The translations under genes were made by a program, and so were the position numbers. A stretch of 64,000 nucleotides of DNA, taken from the NCBI GenBank assembly GCA_914767715.1, contig OU612070.1, positions 5,163,501 through 5,227,500 on the forward strand, written 5' to 3'. Position 1 is the stretch's first letter. Each line of letters starts with the position of its first letter. Positions 1 to 12,831 of the stretch are shown here, piece by piece. Under the pieces are notes generated by a model. It saw only the letters and a list, made by a program, of their open reading frames with translations. It ran no database searches and had not been told where the DNA came from. This DNA is from Membranipora membranacea. Taxonomy: Eukaryota; Bryozoa; Gymnolaemata; Cheilostomatida; Membraniporidae.

Positions 1-1779
1 ATAACGCAGCTAGCAATTGGTATACAACAGATTAAACATCTATATTATCTAAATTATCCATACCTGGGCATGTGCATACAGGAGTAGTCTCCCCCTGAGG
101 TTGACACACTTGTCCGAGACCACAGTACATTCCATCACAAGTTATAGCACATATTCTACCGGGATCATCTGTATAGGGGGAGATATCAACCGGATATCCT
201 GTAATGGTAGATGTATGATATTGATACCTATATTTTGGCAGATGGTGGTTCACTAGTAAACTTCGAACAACCGGAGTGCTGGCAGATTGAATTAAATTTG
301 ATCTAGTGTCTGCAGTAATGTGTATTGTAAAGGGTAGTTATGATTCCGGTGAATTCAAAAGGAAAGATTATGAACTCCCCTGGCACCCAAGAACAAGTTT
401 GCTGCAATAAGCCCGGTGGTGGAGGAAAATTGTACCAAGTATACATCGTTCAACTGCAACTAAAACCTGCTGACACATTACTCCAGAATTCAATTATAAT
501 TCTTTGATAACAGCATCTACAGGGGTGAAATTGTTTATAATGGGGCAGGGATGATGTGGTGCTAACATTGATAATAAACCGCTGTGTGGTAAACTTACCA
601 GAATTACAGGTACAGTTGTAGGAACCATCTGTGTTCTCACATTGAGAGTTGTCGCTGCAGCTGTTGAGATTATCCTCATTACATTCGTTTACGTCAAAGG
701 CCAATGGAGATCCCACAACGACTAGAAAAAATATGTCCGAGTCCGAGTTGGTAAGTTGATTTCAAATGGCCCAATGACACACTGGATTCTTTGTCTTGAC
801 ATGGTGAAGCTACACTATGACAGGCTGTTGTGTTAGGTAATTTAAAGAGTAAAGTAAAAGTTTTCAATTTCACACTGGGATAAAATACCGACATATATAG
901 CGAGCTATCATTTACTCCAGCTCGTTATTTTACACTATCTCTCATCTTGACTTAGGAAAGTTGCTACCAGCTAACATTAAGCCACCTTCAAACATGCGTA
1001 ACTAATACTTACACTTAGGGGGTATACAAGTGCAATTTATCTTGTTACATTTTTAAATATATGCATTTATTCACACGATATTTAAACCTATCAAACTGTA
1101 GTAAAGCATGTTTAGTTGTAACAAGGGAATTGAAGTATTAACCTAGCCGACGTGTTGAATGGGGGCCCAAGCTCGCCAAATCTGATCAGAGCAAACTAAA
1201 TTGCTAGTTTTACCACCACAATGGAAACACTGAAATATTCTGCTGCTAATACATACTGACATTAGGGTCGTAAACTATCTGTTCCAGCTGAGTTTGCATC
1301 TCCTGTTCTGACTTAGGAGCTGATCCTGACCAGGTGACAGTATCTACTTCACTAGTGTCCACCTCAATAGTAGCGTTCACAATGATACTACCACATGAAA
1401 TAATCAGACGACTACAGCCTGTTACCCCATTCACTGATCGGCGGACAGCAGCACAAACCACCTCCTATAGATAAAAAATGCATAATGGGCATATAAACTA
1501 CAGTATGACAGCATGCAATAATAATGCATAATGACTTGTTAGTTCCTTACAAACATTTCATTTCTATTGGGGATACTGAACTATGCTTTAAAGTTGCAGT
1601 AAGCCTTTGAAACCTCTTGAAAAGAATATCAATATACTGATCTTCAGAAGTAGTTTGATCTTACCTGGAAATCTTCGTAAGTTTGACTATCCTCATTCTG
1701 TAGTAAAGGGTCGCTACAGTCAAAGTCCCGAGTCATAATTTTAGTGATTCTCAAGAGAATTGTGAATAACCCTTGCGTA

Positions 1780-4700
1780 TTTTTTCTGATTGCATTGGAA
1801 TTTGAATTTGTTGCAGAATTTCCCATGTTTGTGAAGCTGGGAGTTGTTGAGGAAGATACAGTTAGATTGGTTGTCATTGATCTGGTTTCTATTGTCGAGG
1901 TAGTTGATGTCTGTGTAGTTGTTGTAGTGGTTGATGTGGATGTTGTTGATGAGGATGTTGTAGGTGTGGTTGTTGTTGGTGTAATTGTTGTTGGTGGGGC
2001 TGACGTTGTTGTTGTAGTGATGATTGGCGTATTTGAAGTAGCCTGGAAAACAATGGTTTTTTGTGTTGTTGTTGGTGTTGTTGTTGGTGTTGTTGTTGGT
2101 GTTGTTGTTGGTGTTGTTGTTGGTGTTGTTGTTGGTGTTGTTGTTGGTGTTGTTGTTGGTGTTGTTGTTGGTGTTGTTGTTGGTGTTGTTGTTGGTGTTG
2201 TTGTTGGTGTTGTTGTTGGTGTTGAAGTGGTTACTGATCTGGTTGTTGGTGTTGTTGTTGTTGCTTGTGTTGCCAGTTTAGTAGTGGCTGTTGGCATGGT
2301 TGCTGTTGGTGAAGCTGTTGCGAATGAAGTAATGGTTGTTGGTTTGACTGTTGTTGGAGCTGTTGATTTGGAAGTGATTGGCGTTGTCATGGAAGCTGAT
2401 GCAGTAGTAATTGTTGTTGGTGTTATTGTCGTATGTGTAGTCGTTGTTGTTTGTGGGGTTGTTTTTGATGTTGTTGTAAGTGTTGCAGTGCTTGCTGGTC
2501 TGTTTGTTGGTATTGTTGGTGTTTGCGTTGTTGTTGTCAGGGTAGTAGTGGCTGTTGGTGTGGTTATTGTTGGTGTTGTTGTTATCAGCAAAGTAGTGGT
2601 AGTTGGTGTGACTGTTGTTGGTGTAGAAGTGGTTGGTGTTGACTCTGTAGCTGACGTAGTAGTAGTTGTTGTTGATGTAACTGTTGAAGTTGGAGCAGTT
2701 GTTATTGGTAGTGTTGTAGTGGTTGTTGGTGTGGTTGTTGTTTCTGTTGTTGTTGTCAGTGTAGGTGTCGCTGGTGCTTGTGCTGATGTGGTTGTTGGTG
2801 TGGTTGTTGGTGGTATGGTCGTCGTAGTTGGAGTAGTAGTAGTTGCAAGTGTTGTAGTATTTGTTTTTGTAGTTGTTGTTGTTTGTGGGGATGTTTTTCT
2901 TGTTGTTGTGAGTGTTGCAGTGGTTGCTGGTCTGGTGGATGGTCTTGTTGTCGCTTGTGTTGTTGTTGTCAGTGTAGAAGTGACTGTTGGTGAAGTTGTC
3001 GTTGGTATTGTTGTTGCAACCAATTTAGTAGTAGTTGGTGTGATTGTTGTCGAGATTGTTATAGAATTGATATAGAAGTGATTGGTGTTGTCATGGTAGC
3101 TGATGTAGTAGTAATTGTTGTTGGGGTAGTTCTTGTAGTTGGAGCAGTTGTTATTGGTCGTGTTGTAATGGTTGTTGGTGTGGTTTCTGTTAGTGTTGTT
3201 GTTGTTTTAAGTGTAGAAGTGGCTGTTTGGGAGGATGTCGTTGGTGTTGTTGTTTCAATAAAGGTAGTGGTAGTTGGTGTGGCTGTTGTTGAGATTGCTG
3301 ATGTAGAGGTAGTTGGTGTTGTCATTGTAGCTGATGCAGAAGTAATTGTTGTTGGTGTAGTTCTTGTAGTTGGAGCAGTTGTTACTGGTCGTGTTGTTGT
3401 GGTTGTTGGTGTGGTTGCTTTAAGTGTTTTTGTTGTCAATGTAGGTGTTGTTGATGCTGTTGCTGTTGGGGTTGTTGGTGTGGTAGCTGTTGGTATGGTC
3501 GTTGAAGCGGGAGTAGTAGTGGTTGTGAGTGTTGTTGTATTTGTTTGTATAGCCGTTGTTGTATGTGGGGATGTTTTTGTTGTTGTTGTAAGTGTTGCAG
3601 GGGTTGCTGGTCTGGTTGACGGTCTTGTTGTTGCTTGTGTTGTTTTTGTCAGTGAAGAAGTGGCTGTTGGGGAGGTTGTCGTTTGTGTTGTCGTTTCAAG
3701 CAAGGTAGTGGTAGTTGGTGTGACTGTTGTTGAGGTGGTTGATGTAGAAGTGGTTGGTATTGTCATTGTAGCTGATGTAGTAGTAATTGTTCTTGGTGTA
3801 GTTCTTGTAGTTGGAGCAGTTGTTATTGGTGGTGTTATAATGGTTGTTGGTGTGGTTGCTGTTAGTGTTGTTTTTGTTGTTGTAAGTGTAGAAGTGGCTG
3901 TTGAGGAGGATGTCGTTGGTGTTGTTGTTTCAATCAAGGTAGTGGTAGTTGGTGTGACTGTTGTTGAGATTGTCGATGTAGATGTAGTTGGTGTTGTCAT
4001 TGTAGCTGATGTAGAAGTCATTGTTGCTGGTGTAGTTCTTGCAGTTGAAGCAGTTGTTACTGGTCGTCTTGTAGTGGTTGTTGGTGTAGTTGCTGTAATT
4101 GGAGTAGTAGTGGTTGTAAGTATTGTTGTATTTGTTTGTGTAGTTGTTGTTGTTTGTAGGGATGTTTTTGCTGTTGTTGATGGTGCTGAGATGGAGGTCA
4201 GAATAGTTTTGATTGTTGGTTCGGTTGTTGTTGCTGTTGAAGTTGTTGTTGGGATATCAGTTGTTGTTGCCAGTGTAGTCGTTGTTGTTGAAGTAGGAGT
4301 AATGGTGGTTTTTGGCATAGTGGTGGTTGAGAGTGTGGTAGTAGCTGTTGGAGAAGTCATTGTTGTGAGCATGCCACTTGTTGATGTTGTTGGTGTATCA
4401 GCTGTTGGTGTAATTGTTGTTGTTTGTGTTGTAGCAGTGTTTGATGCGGTTTTTGTTGACTTTATTGTTGTTGTCAATGCAATAGTGGTTGTTGGTGTGG
4501 TTGCTGCTTGAGTGGTTGTTGTTTGTGTTGTTGATATTGGTGTGGTTTGTTTTGGCGTATACATTATTGTTGTTGGTGTAGTGGTGGTTGTTGATATTGC
4601 AATGACGGTCGGTGTGGTTGATATTTGTGTGGATGCTGGTATGGTAGTTGTTGGCGTTGTGGTCGTTGTATTTGGAGCAGAAGTGGTTGTTAGTGTCGAA

Positions 4701-6460
4701 GTATTCGTTTGTGCGGTTGTTGGTATTGCAGTGGTTGACGGTATAATTTTGGTTGTTGTTTCAGTTGTTGTTTGTGTTTTATTGGTTATTTTGATAGCAG
4801 TTATTGATGCCGGTGTTGTCGTTTTAGTTGGAATAGAAGTAGTTATGCTTGTTGGCATGGTGGTGCTTGAGAGATTAGTAGTAGGTGTTGAAGATGTTAT
4901 TGATGGTGTGCTAGTTGCTGTTGTCAGGGTATTTGATGTTGAGACAAAAGTAGTGACTTTTGGTGAAGTTGAGATTGTTTGTGTAGTTGTTGGTGCTATT
5001 ATTGTTGTTAGTTTTGAAGAAATTGTTGGTGTGGTTGTCAATGGTGTTGTTGTTGTTGCCAGTGTAGTCGTTGTCATTGTAGTAGGAGTTGTGGTGGGTT
5101 TTTGTGTTGCGGTGGTAGAGAGTGTAGTAGTAGCTGTTTGAGAAGATATTGTTGTTGGCATGGCAGCTGTCGTTGTGGGTTCAGTTGATGCTGGTGACCT
5201 AGTGGTTGTTAGCATAGCAGTTGTCGTTGCCAGTGCAGACGTAGTTGGAGCAAAAGTAGTGATGGTTGCTGGCATTGTTGTGGTTGAAAATGTAGTGGTA
5301 GATGATTGTGAAGTTTTTGTTGTTGGTGTAGTTGATGTAACTTGCAAAGAAGTGACTTTTGATGTAGTTGTTGTTGTTCGTGTGATTGATGGTTTTATTG
5401 TTGTTGTTAGTGTAGTAGTGGTGGCTGGCGTGGTTGTCGCTGGTGTTGGCATTGTTGTCAGTTTATCGGTGGTTGTTGGTATGGTTGTTGTTGGCGATGT
5501 TGATGCTGGTATGGTTGCTCTTGGCATATTAGTTATTGCTGTTTGTGTAGCTGCTGTAGTAACAAGAGCCGTTGTGGTTGTTGATATTGCACTTACTGTT
5601 GCTGTAGTTGCTTTTGTTGTGGTTGTCTGTGTGGTAGTTGTTGGCGGTTCGTCCGTCATATTTTCAGCAGTAGAGGTTTTTAGTGTTGCAGTATTTGTTT
5701 GTGTGGTTGTTGTTGTTTGCGGGGTTGTTGTTGGTGTTGGTGTTGTGGTGGTTGTCAGTATAATTTTGGTTGTTGCTGGTGTTGCGGTGGTTGGCAGTAT
5801 AGTTTTGGTTGTTGGTTCAGTTGTGTTTGGTGTTCTACTGGTTATTTGAATACCAGTTGTTGTTGCCAGTGCAGCTGTTTTAGTTGGAGTAGAAGTAGTT
5901 ATGGTTGTTTGCGTGGTGGTAGTTGAAATGCTTTTTGGTGTCGTAGTTGTCATCGTTGTTGAAGCAGTTGTCTCTGCTAGTGTGGTAGTGTTTGTTGGTG
6001 TTGTTGTTGGTGTGGTGGTGGTTGGTATGATGGTCGGTGTTAGTGTTGTTGATGCGGTGTCGGTTGGTGTAGTCAATGGATATGGCATAGTAGTCATATT
6101 TGTCAGTGTATTTGCTGTGTTTGGAGCTGTAGTGTTTGCTGAGGATGTAGTTGTTGTTAGTGTGGTTGGTGTGTTAGTTGTTGTTTTGAGAGTGGTTGTT
6201 ATAGTTGGTGTGGTAGTGGTTGTTAGTGTCATAGTGGTTCTTGGTCTGGTTGATGTTGTTTTTTTCAGTGTAGCAGTGGTTGTTAGTGTTGTTTCTGTTG
6301 GTGTTGTTGACATAGTGGTTGATGTTGGTGTTGTAGTTGTTGATAGTGTGGCTGTTTGTGTTGTTGTTGTCGCAATTGGTGTGGCTGTTGGTGTAATCGT
6401 TGTTGTTGGAATGGTCATGGTAGTTGTGGTTGATGGTGTAGTTATAGTGGTTGTTGTTGG
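1780..6460 (-). repeat. Very long degenerate Thr/Pro/Ser mucin tract of copy C
   Basis: About 4.7 kb encoding Thr-, Pro- and Ser-rich sequence with higher-order repeats of roughly 300-400 bp built round a block like TTSATMTTPTTSTS. More diverged than the tract of copy B, with Ala, Ile and Lys interspersed. Interrupted by the frameshift near 3024-3062. Confidence 0.85.
2063..2224 (-). repeat. Perfect 12-bp minisatellite inside the copy C mucin exon
   Basis: GTTGTTGTTGGT repeated about 13 times without a visible mismatch, coding for PTTT on the minus strand. Its purity against the degenerate surroundings suggests a recent expansion and probable length polymorphism. Confidence 0.9.
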
Positions 6461-7999
6461 TGGTTCGCAGGTAAAGCCATTGGCTGGTCCATTTATTTCA
6501 CAACATCTTTGACAGCATGATTCTCGATTGTGAGCACAACCCTGGTCAGGTAGGTTGGCACACCAGGATTGCGTATCTCCATAAGGGCAGTCAGTGCCCA
6601 GCCAAGGTGTTGCATATTCGGGACATGATCTACAGCAAATCTCTGAATTCACATTGCAGGTGGAGGGATATGAAAGTCCGGCGCTATAAAAAATTACTAA
6701 GTAGATAATTATGAATTAGGGATACATATATCATCTTCGATGCTAGATTTTCTCAATTACTTGTTGACTACTTCAACATCAAGCCTCAAACCATTTAGAA
6801 GGGAGAAGCTAGGGATACAAAGTTCAAATCAATTAGTTGTTTTCGGGAGATTGTTGACAATAACTTATTATTGGTCTCACATATGGCCCCTTTTACTCAA
6901 TATTAATTAAACACCAACAAAATTTAGAAAATGATGAGAAATATGTTACAAACAACCAGTGGTAGTCAATGATACCCATTTGATAGGATAGTGATAATTT
7001 CACTTCAAGCCAAAATCATGTCTAGAAAAAAACCAGAGGAACTGTTACTATCCAATCAGAGTGTTTTCTTTTATATATATGTGAAGGGCTACTTACCAAG
7101 CAGAGTTTTTATCTCCATATAAGCAGTCACTGCCGAGGTGAGGGTTCTGTAGGCTTGAGCATGTTGCAGAGCACTCCTCTTCTACGTCTGTGTTATAGCA
7201 GTCTATAGGAGTGACTGTGGCACATGTGTCAATTTGGTCTACAAAAGGGCGATTAGCTACAAATGATGGTAATTTACAGTGATTAGATATTATAACTAGC
7301 ACCATATTATCCTGCATGTTTCGTCTGTAAGGTATGCGCTTTATAAATGAGCTGAGGCCTCTAGAAAGAGAGTAAGATCATTCTAACAGTTTACAAAATG
7401 TTAAGCATTTGGTTGGCCGACCGATGTTATGGTTGAAAACTTTTTAAGACAAAACTGAGTGTTTGTTGCATGATCGAATGGAATCTGATCCAAATAGAAT
7501 AGCAAATATGAAAATGTGTAATACTCTGAGAATTACAGAAACAGTTTAACATGACACCAATATACCATTTCACTTTTGTCAGCAATGATACTACCAAGGA
7601 GTAACAGGTAGTAACAGGAGTACGCTGTTACTCCTTGATACTACTTATTGACACCTAATGTATTACCATTCACTTAACCATGCACCCTTGGTATGATGAA
7701 CCTGTGAGATTAATGTCTCTTAATCTAATTGACTACTCAAATCTATAGACACAACACCCTACAAAGATAGTAATTAATATTCACAACTTATGATGGTTAA
7801 TAAATTTCAATAAATGTGAAGAATGGGAATGAATTTGACATCCCAGTCAGTCTCCTTCATTGAATGATCAAACTTTCGACAAATTTGACTTTGAATCCCG
7901 CATTAAACAGAAAAACACCATAGCAAATCCTATGATCTTTCTCCAATATGACTTGAGGCAGTAATCATTAATTTTAATTGCATACAAATTTCAAAGCTC

Positions 8000-9897
8000 T
8001 TAATTTACGTTACCGGTTGGTGTGATTGTTGGTGTAGTCATGGTAGTCGTTGTTATAGGTGTAGTTATTGTGGGTGAAGGTGTTGTTGGTGTGGTTAATG
8101 TTGGTGTTGCTGTTGTCAGTGTAGCACTGGTTGTTGATGTTGTTTCTGTTAGTGATGTTGACATGGTGGTTGGTGTTGTTGTTGGTGTGTTAGTCGTTGA
8201 AAGAGTAGCTGTGGTTGTTTGTGTTGTTGTTGTTGTAGTTGGTGTGGCTGTTGGTGTTGTCGTTGCTGTTGGCATTGTCATGGTAGTTGTGTTTATAGGT
8301 GTAGTTATTATAGTTGAAGGTGTTGTTGGTGTGGTTGATGTTAGTGTGGTTGATGTTGTTTCTGTTGACATGGTGGTTGGTGTTGTTGTTGGTGTGTTAG
8401 TTGTTGAAAGTTGGGCTGTGTATGTCTTTGTTGTTGTTGTAGTGGGTGTTTCTGTTGGTGTTGTCGTTGTAGTTGATATAGTCATGGTAGTTGTGGTTGA
8501 AGATGTTGTTGGTGTGGTCGATGTTGGTGTTGTTGTTGTTGTTGTTAGTGTAGCACTGGTTGATGATGCTGTTTCTGTTGACATGGTGGTTGTTGTTGGT
8601 GTGTTAGTTGTTGAAAGTGGGGCTGTGGATGTTTGTGTTGTTGTTGTAGTGGATGTTTCTGTTGGTGCTGTCGTTGTAGTTGGCGTAGTCATGGTAGTTG
8701 TGGTTGAAGATGTTGTTGGTGCAGTTGATGTTAGTGTTGCTGTTGTCAGTGAAGCACTGGTTGTTGATGATGTTTCTGTTGACATGGTGGTTGGTGTTGT
8801 TGTTGGTGGGTTTGTTGTTGAAAGTGGGGCTGTGGATGTTTGTGTTGTTGTTGTAATATGTGTGGCTGTTGGTGTTGTAGTTTGCATAGTCGTGGTAGTT
8901 GTTGTTGAAGGTGTAGTTGTTGTGGTTGTTGTTGTTGTTGGTGGTGGTTCGCAGGTAAAGCCGTTGGCTGGTCCATTTATTTCACAACATCTTTGACAGC
9001 ATGATTCTCGATTGTGAGCACAACCCTGGTCAGGTAGGTTGGCACACCAGGATTGCGTATCTCCATAAGGGCAGTCAGGCCCCAGCCAAGGTGTTGCATA
9101 TTCGGGACACGATCCACAGCAAATCTCTGAATTTACATTGCAGGTGGAAGGATATGAAAGTCCAGCGCTAAAAAAAGATTACTTGATAGATTTGAATTAG
9201 GAATACTTACATGTCTTTCAATGCTAGCTGTCGTCATTGTCAAGCTGACTATCTTGAAATAAAGCATCAAGCTTCAAACTATCTTCTTTTCAATTTCGCT
9301 ATAATTTGAACCTTTGTATTTGCGGGCACACAACTGTCAATTTTGGTCGACTAACAAAATTATATTTACTTCACAAAGTATACTCCGGATAGCTCAATTT
9401 GGAACCTAGTGAGACAAAGTTAGAATCAAAGTTGAATTTGTGGAGATTGTTGACCATGACTTATTATCGGTCTCACATATGGCCCCTGTTACTTAATGTT
9501 AATTAATCAGAATCAGAATCAGAATTTAGAATATGTTGTGAAATATGTTAGAACCGAGAATTTCTCATCATCTTTGATAGGATAGTGACAATATCACTTC
9601 AAACAAAAGCCACATCTAGAAAAAAGGAACAATAACTATCCATTCAGAGTGATTTTTGTATATATTTTCCGGGGCTACTTACCAAGCAGAGTTTTTATCC
9701 CCATATAAACAGTCACTGCCGAGTTGATGATTCTGTAGGCTTGAACATGTATCACAACACTCCTCTTCTATGTCAGTGTCATAGCAGTCTATCGCGGTGA
9801 TTGTGGCACATGTGACACTTCGGTCTCCAAGAGGGCAATCAGCCATAGTTGGTAAAACACAATGCAAAATGATAACCAGTACAATAATATACTGCAT
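8000..9897 (-). CDS. Unit D3: putative secreted PLAC-module mucin, two exons, no protease
   Basis: Exon 1, 9897-9683, starts at an ATG followed by a good signal-peptide-like run (MQYIIVLVIILHCVLPTMA) and the first PLAC-like module. Exon 2, 9167-8000, completes modules two and three and runs into a Thr/Pro tract of about 300 residues. The GT-AG junction is in phase (TG|C as in A and B) and the total is 1,383 nt, about 460 aa. The last residues (GNVN, stop) come from non-coding 3' flank: sequence below 8,017 matches the region near 19,185 downstream of copy B. The splice acceptor used in copy B (TATAG before the first module) reads TATGG here, so this exon can no longer be spliced to protease exons. 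Could be expressed as a small secreted mucin or be a pseudogene; transcription is unproven. Confidence 0.6.
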
Positions 9898-11545
9898 GTT
9901 TATGCTACAAGGAAGGCGGATTTATAAATGAGCAATGGCATCTAGGTATAGAAAATATAATCATTCTATGATAGTTAAGCCTTTGTTTTGCTGATGAATG
10001 CTACGCATTGAAAGCTTTTTAAATAAAAAAGGAGTGTTGTTCGCATGATTGAATTGAATCTGATCCAAATAGAATCGCAAGTATGATAATGTGTTACATT
10101 CGGAGTATTACATTATAGTTTAACATGACACCATGTTGTCCTCCTTCCTTTGCCAGCAATGATACTAATAAACTGCACATTTACAATACATATTACACCT
10201 TTGGTATGTTGGAACGGTGAACGGTATCTAAAAACAAAACGTCTGACATAGTTCATATTCAAGTGAGACAATATTGTGAATAAATGTGAATAAATGTGAA
10301 AATCGGAATGAATGTGACCTCAAATAAACTCTCAATTTATGGACCACCCTTAGTTGTAACAGACAGCGTAGTAATTAATCCATTAATCTATTGTCTTTTT
10401 GCACTCTTTCCATTTCGATTATTGATCAACTGATAAACACAGCAGAAATCATATGATATTCCCGGATCTTGACTTGACTTAAACTTACTTTTGCAGAGTA
10501 AAAACTCATTCTTATTTCTTATTGTGGTGATTAGTGAACCTCACATCAGGTTTGCCTCATATCTAAATATTCAATCTGGTTAACTGATATCTCTTATAAA
10601 TTTGAATGGTAATTTAATTTTTTGGCTCTGATGCAATCTAACACCTGCCAATATAAAGAAACTATAGAGTGATAATAACCTCACGGTTGTCAACCAAAAC
10701 TAAGTACAGGGCAACCTACAGTTTACCACTACCAGGATCAGAGAGCGAGAGAACCTCAGGGAATGACCCCTTCCTGTGACAAGAACTGGGAAGATCCTAC
10801 AATTATGGGGCTGCATTCTTGTAGCATTTTATATGAAAAGTTGAACTGACAACTAAAATGCTCAAAAAGAATGCATTGATTACGCCTAGGAATTTTTTGA
10901 AGCTAAATTTAATTTCCAATTCATTAAACACAGGATGCGTTTTCTTATAATGTGGTTAGCATTCAAACATGGTCTCATTTGCTTGTTTCATTGATCGGTG
11001 GTAAATAAAGTTCATAAAATTCATAACAACAGTCCTAAAGACCTAAGACTGAGATCTGATGCAACTTGCTGAGTCGATATACATTGTTTAATAAATATAA
11101 TTATATTCAACTGCATATGGATGGACACAACCAAATTAGTCATGGAATGTCTCGCAATATGAATAGGGAAAATGTATTCTTAAATCTAAAATATTATATA
11201 GGTTGAAAGATGAGATTGGTGCCGAGATGCTGATTCTTCATACTATGTTCTCAAAAAGAGGTATTGTTCTAAAAAATTATGGTAATTATTGGAATGTAAA
11301 CAAAGAGTTTTCCGAAAATAATAAACTTTATTTATATAATAGTGCTAAACTTAGTCCTGATTGTAAAGTTGCACGAAATATCAACATCAAAAAAGAACTT
11401 GTGAGGAGCAATTCTCTGTCATGTCATCAAATATTGAGCAGTTGCTGATTGTCAATAGCTTATTATGTAATAGTTTGAGAGACTTTTCCTTGGAATGAGA
11501 ATAATCCCTTTCCTCTAAGTGGGCACAAGATAATTCTGATCAAGG
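8930..11545. repeat. Segmental duplication, left member (pairs with 11865-14820)
   Basis: Starts in the mucin/Cys exon of D3 and runs through the intron, the first exon and the upstream flank to the tail-like segment of D2. It is near-identical to the right member at an offset of about 2,932 bp, including introns. Low divergence in non-coding DNA marks it as the youngest duplication in the array. Apart from D3 and D2 exons, 9898-11559 holds no other gene that I can support. Confidence 0.85.
9934..9942 (-). promoter_or_regulatory. TATA-like box upstream of the D3 start codon
   Basis: The approximate site TTTATAAAT lies about 25-35 bases upstream of the ATG. The same motif stands at the same place in D1, D2, C and in intron 12 of copy B. 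It may be the core of an intronic promoter, but the distance leaves almost no 5' leader; a short trans-spliced leader is an alternative. Confidence 0.35.
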
Positions 11546-11559
11546 AGGAGGAGGAGGTG

Positions 11560-12831
11560 TTATTCTTGGCGTAGGTACAGCATAGTCATAATCAGGTTTG
11601 GGAATTGTCTGTAATACAGGACTAGGGCCAAAACCAAGTTCGGAGCTGTAGTGGTTGCTGAGGACGTAGTGGTTGTTTGTGTTGTTGTTGTGGTACTTGA
11701 TGGGAGTGTGGATTCGGTTGTTTGTGTTGTAGTTTTAGTGGGGGTAGCTGTTGGTGAAGTCGTTATAGCCATGGCATAAGTAGGCATGGTAGTAGTTGTG
11801 GTTGATGTTGGTGTTGTTGTTGTAGTTTGCATTGGTGTGGTAGTTGTTGTTTCAGGTGTAGTTGTTGTTGTCGGTGGTGGTTCGCAGGTAAAGCCGTTGG
11901 CTGGTCCATTTATTTCACAACATCTTTGACAGCATGATTCTCGATTGTGAGCACAACCCTGGTCGGGTAGGTTGGCACACCAGGATTGCGTATCTCCATA
12001 AGGGCAGTCAGGCCCCAGCCAAGGTGTTGCATATTCGGGACACGATCCACAGCAAATCTCTGAATTTACATTGCAGGTGGAAGGATATGAAAGTCCAGCG
12101 CTGAAAAAAAAGATTTATTGATAGATTGAATAAGGAATACTTACATGTCTTTCAATGCTAGCTGTCGTCATTGTCAAGCTGACTATCTTGAAATAAAGCA
12201 TCAAGCTTCAAACTATCTTCTTTTCAATTTCGCTATAATTTGAACCTTTGTATTTGCGGGCACACAACTGTCAATTTTGGTCGACTAACAAAATTATATT
12301 TACTTCACAAAGTATACTCCGGATAGCTCAATTTGGAACCTAGTGAGACAAAGTTAGAATCAAAGTTGAATTTGTGGAGATTGTTGACCATGACTTATTA
12401 TCGGTCTCACATATGGCCCCTGTTACTTAATGTTAATTAATCAGAATCAGAATCAGAATTTAGAATATGTTGTGAAATATGTTAGAACCGAGAATTTCTC
12501 ATCATCTTTGATAGGATAGTGACAATCTCACTTCAAACAAAAGCCACATCTAGAAAAAAGGAACAATAACTATCCATTCAGAGTGATTTTTGTATATATT
12601 TTCCGGGGCTACTTACCAAGCAGAGTTTTTATCCCCATATAAACAGTCACTGCCGAGTTGAGGATTCTGTAGGCTTGAACATGTATCACAACACTCCTGT
12701 TCTATGTCAGTGTCATAGCAGTCTATCGCGGTGATTGTGGCACATGTGACACTTCGGTCTCCAAGAGGGCAATCAGCCATAGTTGGTAAAACACAATGCG
12801 AAATGATAACCGGCACAATAATATACTGCAT
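11560..12831 (-). CDS. Unit D2: putative short secreted PLAC-module mucin, two exons
   Basis: Exon 1, 12831-12617 (leader MQYIIVPVIISHCVLPTMA plus first module); exon 2, 12100-11560. In phase, 756 nt, about 251 aa. It is almost identical in sequence to D3 over the Cys modules and surrounding introns. The mucin tract is short (about 70 residues) and then enters DNA homologous to the cytoplasmic-tail exon of copy B, but in a different frame, giving an unrelated hydrophobic-aromatic C-terminus (LVLYYRQFPNLIMTMLYL). The B-type acceptor before module one is lost, as in D3. The leader has a proline in its hydrophobic core, which weakens it as a signal peptide. Confidence 0.5.

Larger units (their letters stand above)
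64..7317 (-). pseudogene. Copy C: protease-less membrane-mucin paralogue, frameshifted, truncated by the window edge
   Basis: Exons (5'->3'): PLAC-like exon 7256-7097 (or 7317-7097 if the in-frame ATG is used), Cys/mucin exon 6683-1666, SEA exon 1464-1257, EGF exon 721-599, follistatin-like EGF exon 198-64; the transmembrane exon would lie off the left edge. The last three exons have exactly the lengths of copy B (208, 123 and 135 nt), and EGF-flanking intron sequence is also similar, so C is a recent B-type duplicate. No prodomain or protease exon exists between it and copy B. The mucin exon is about 5 kb, encoding some 1,500 Thr/Pro residues, but the frame shifts near 3024-3062 at a short direct repeat (TATAGAA twice, 11 bp apart). 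The first PLAC-like module has Arg where the first Cys is usual. Either a pseudogene or a gene with an assembly error; downstream exons remain intact. Confidence 0.7.

Noticed and set aside
11203-11448. Plus-strand frame of 81 codons
   Set aside because: Lies in the duplicated 3' flank; the sister copy near 14,480 is broken by stops, so it is not conserved as coding.
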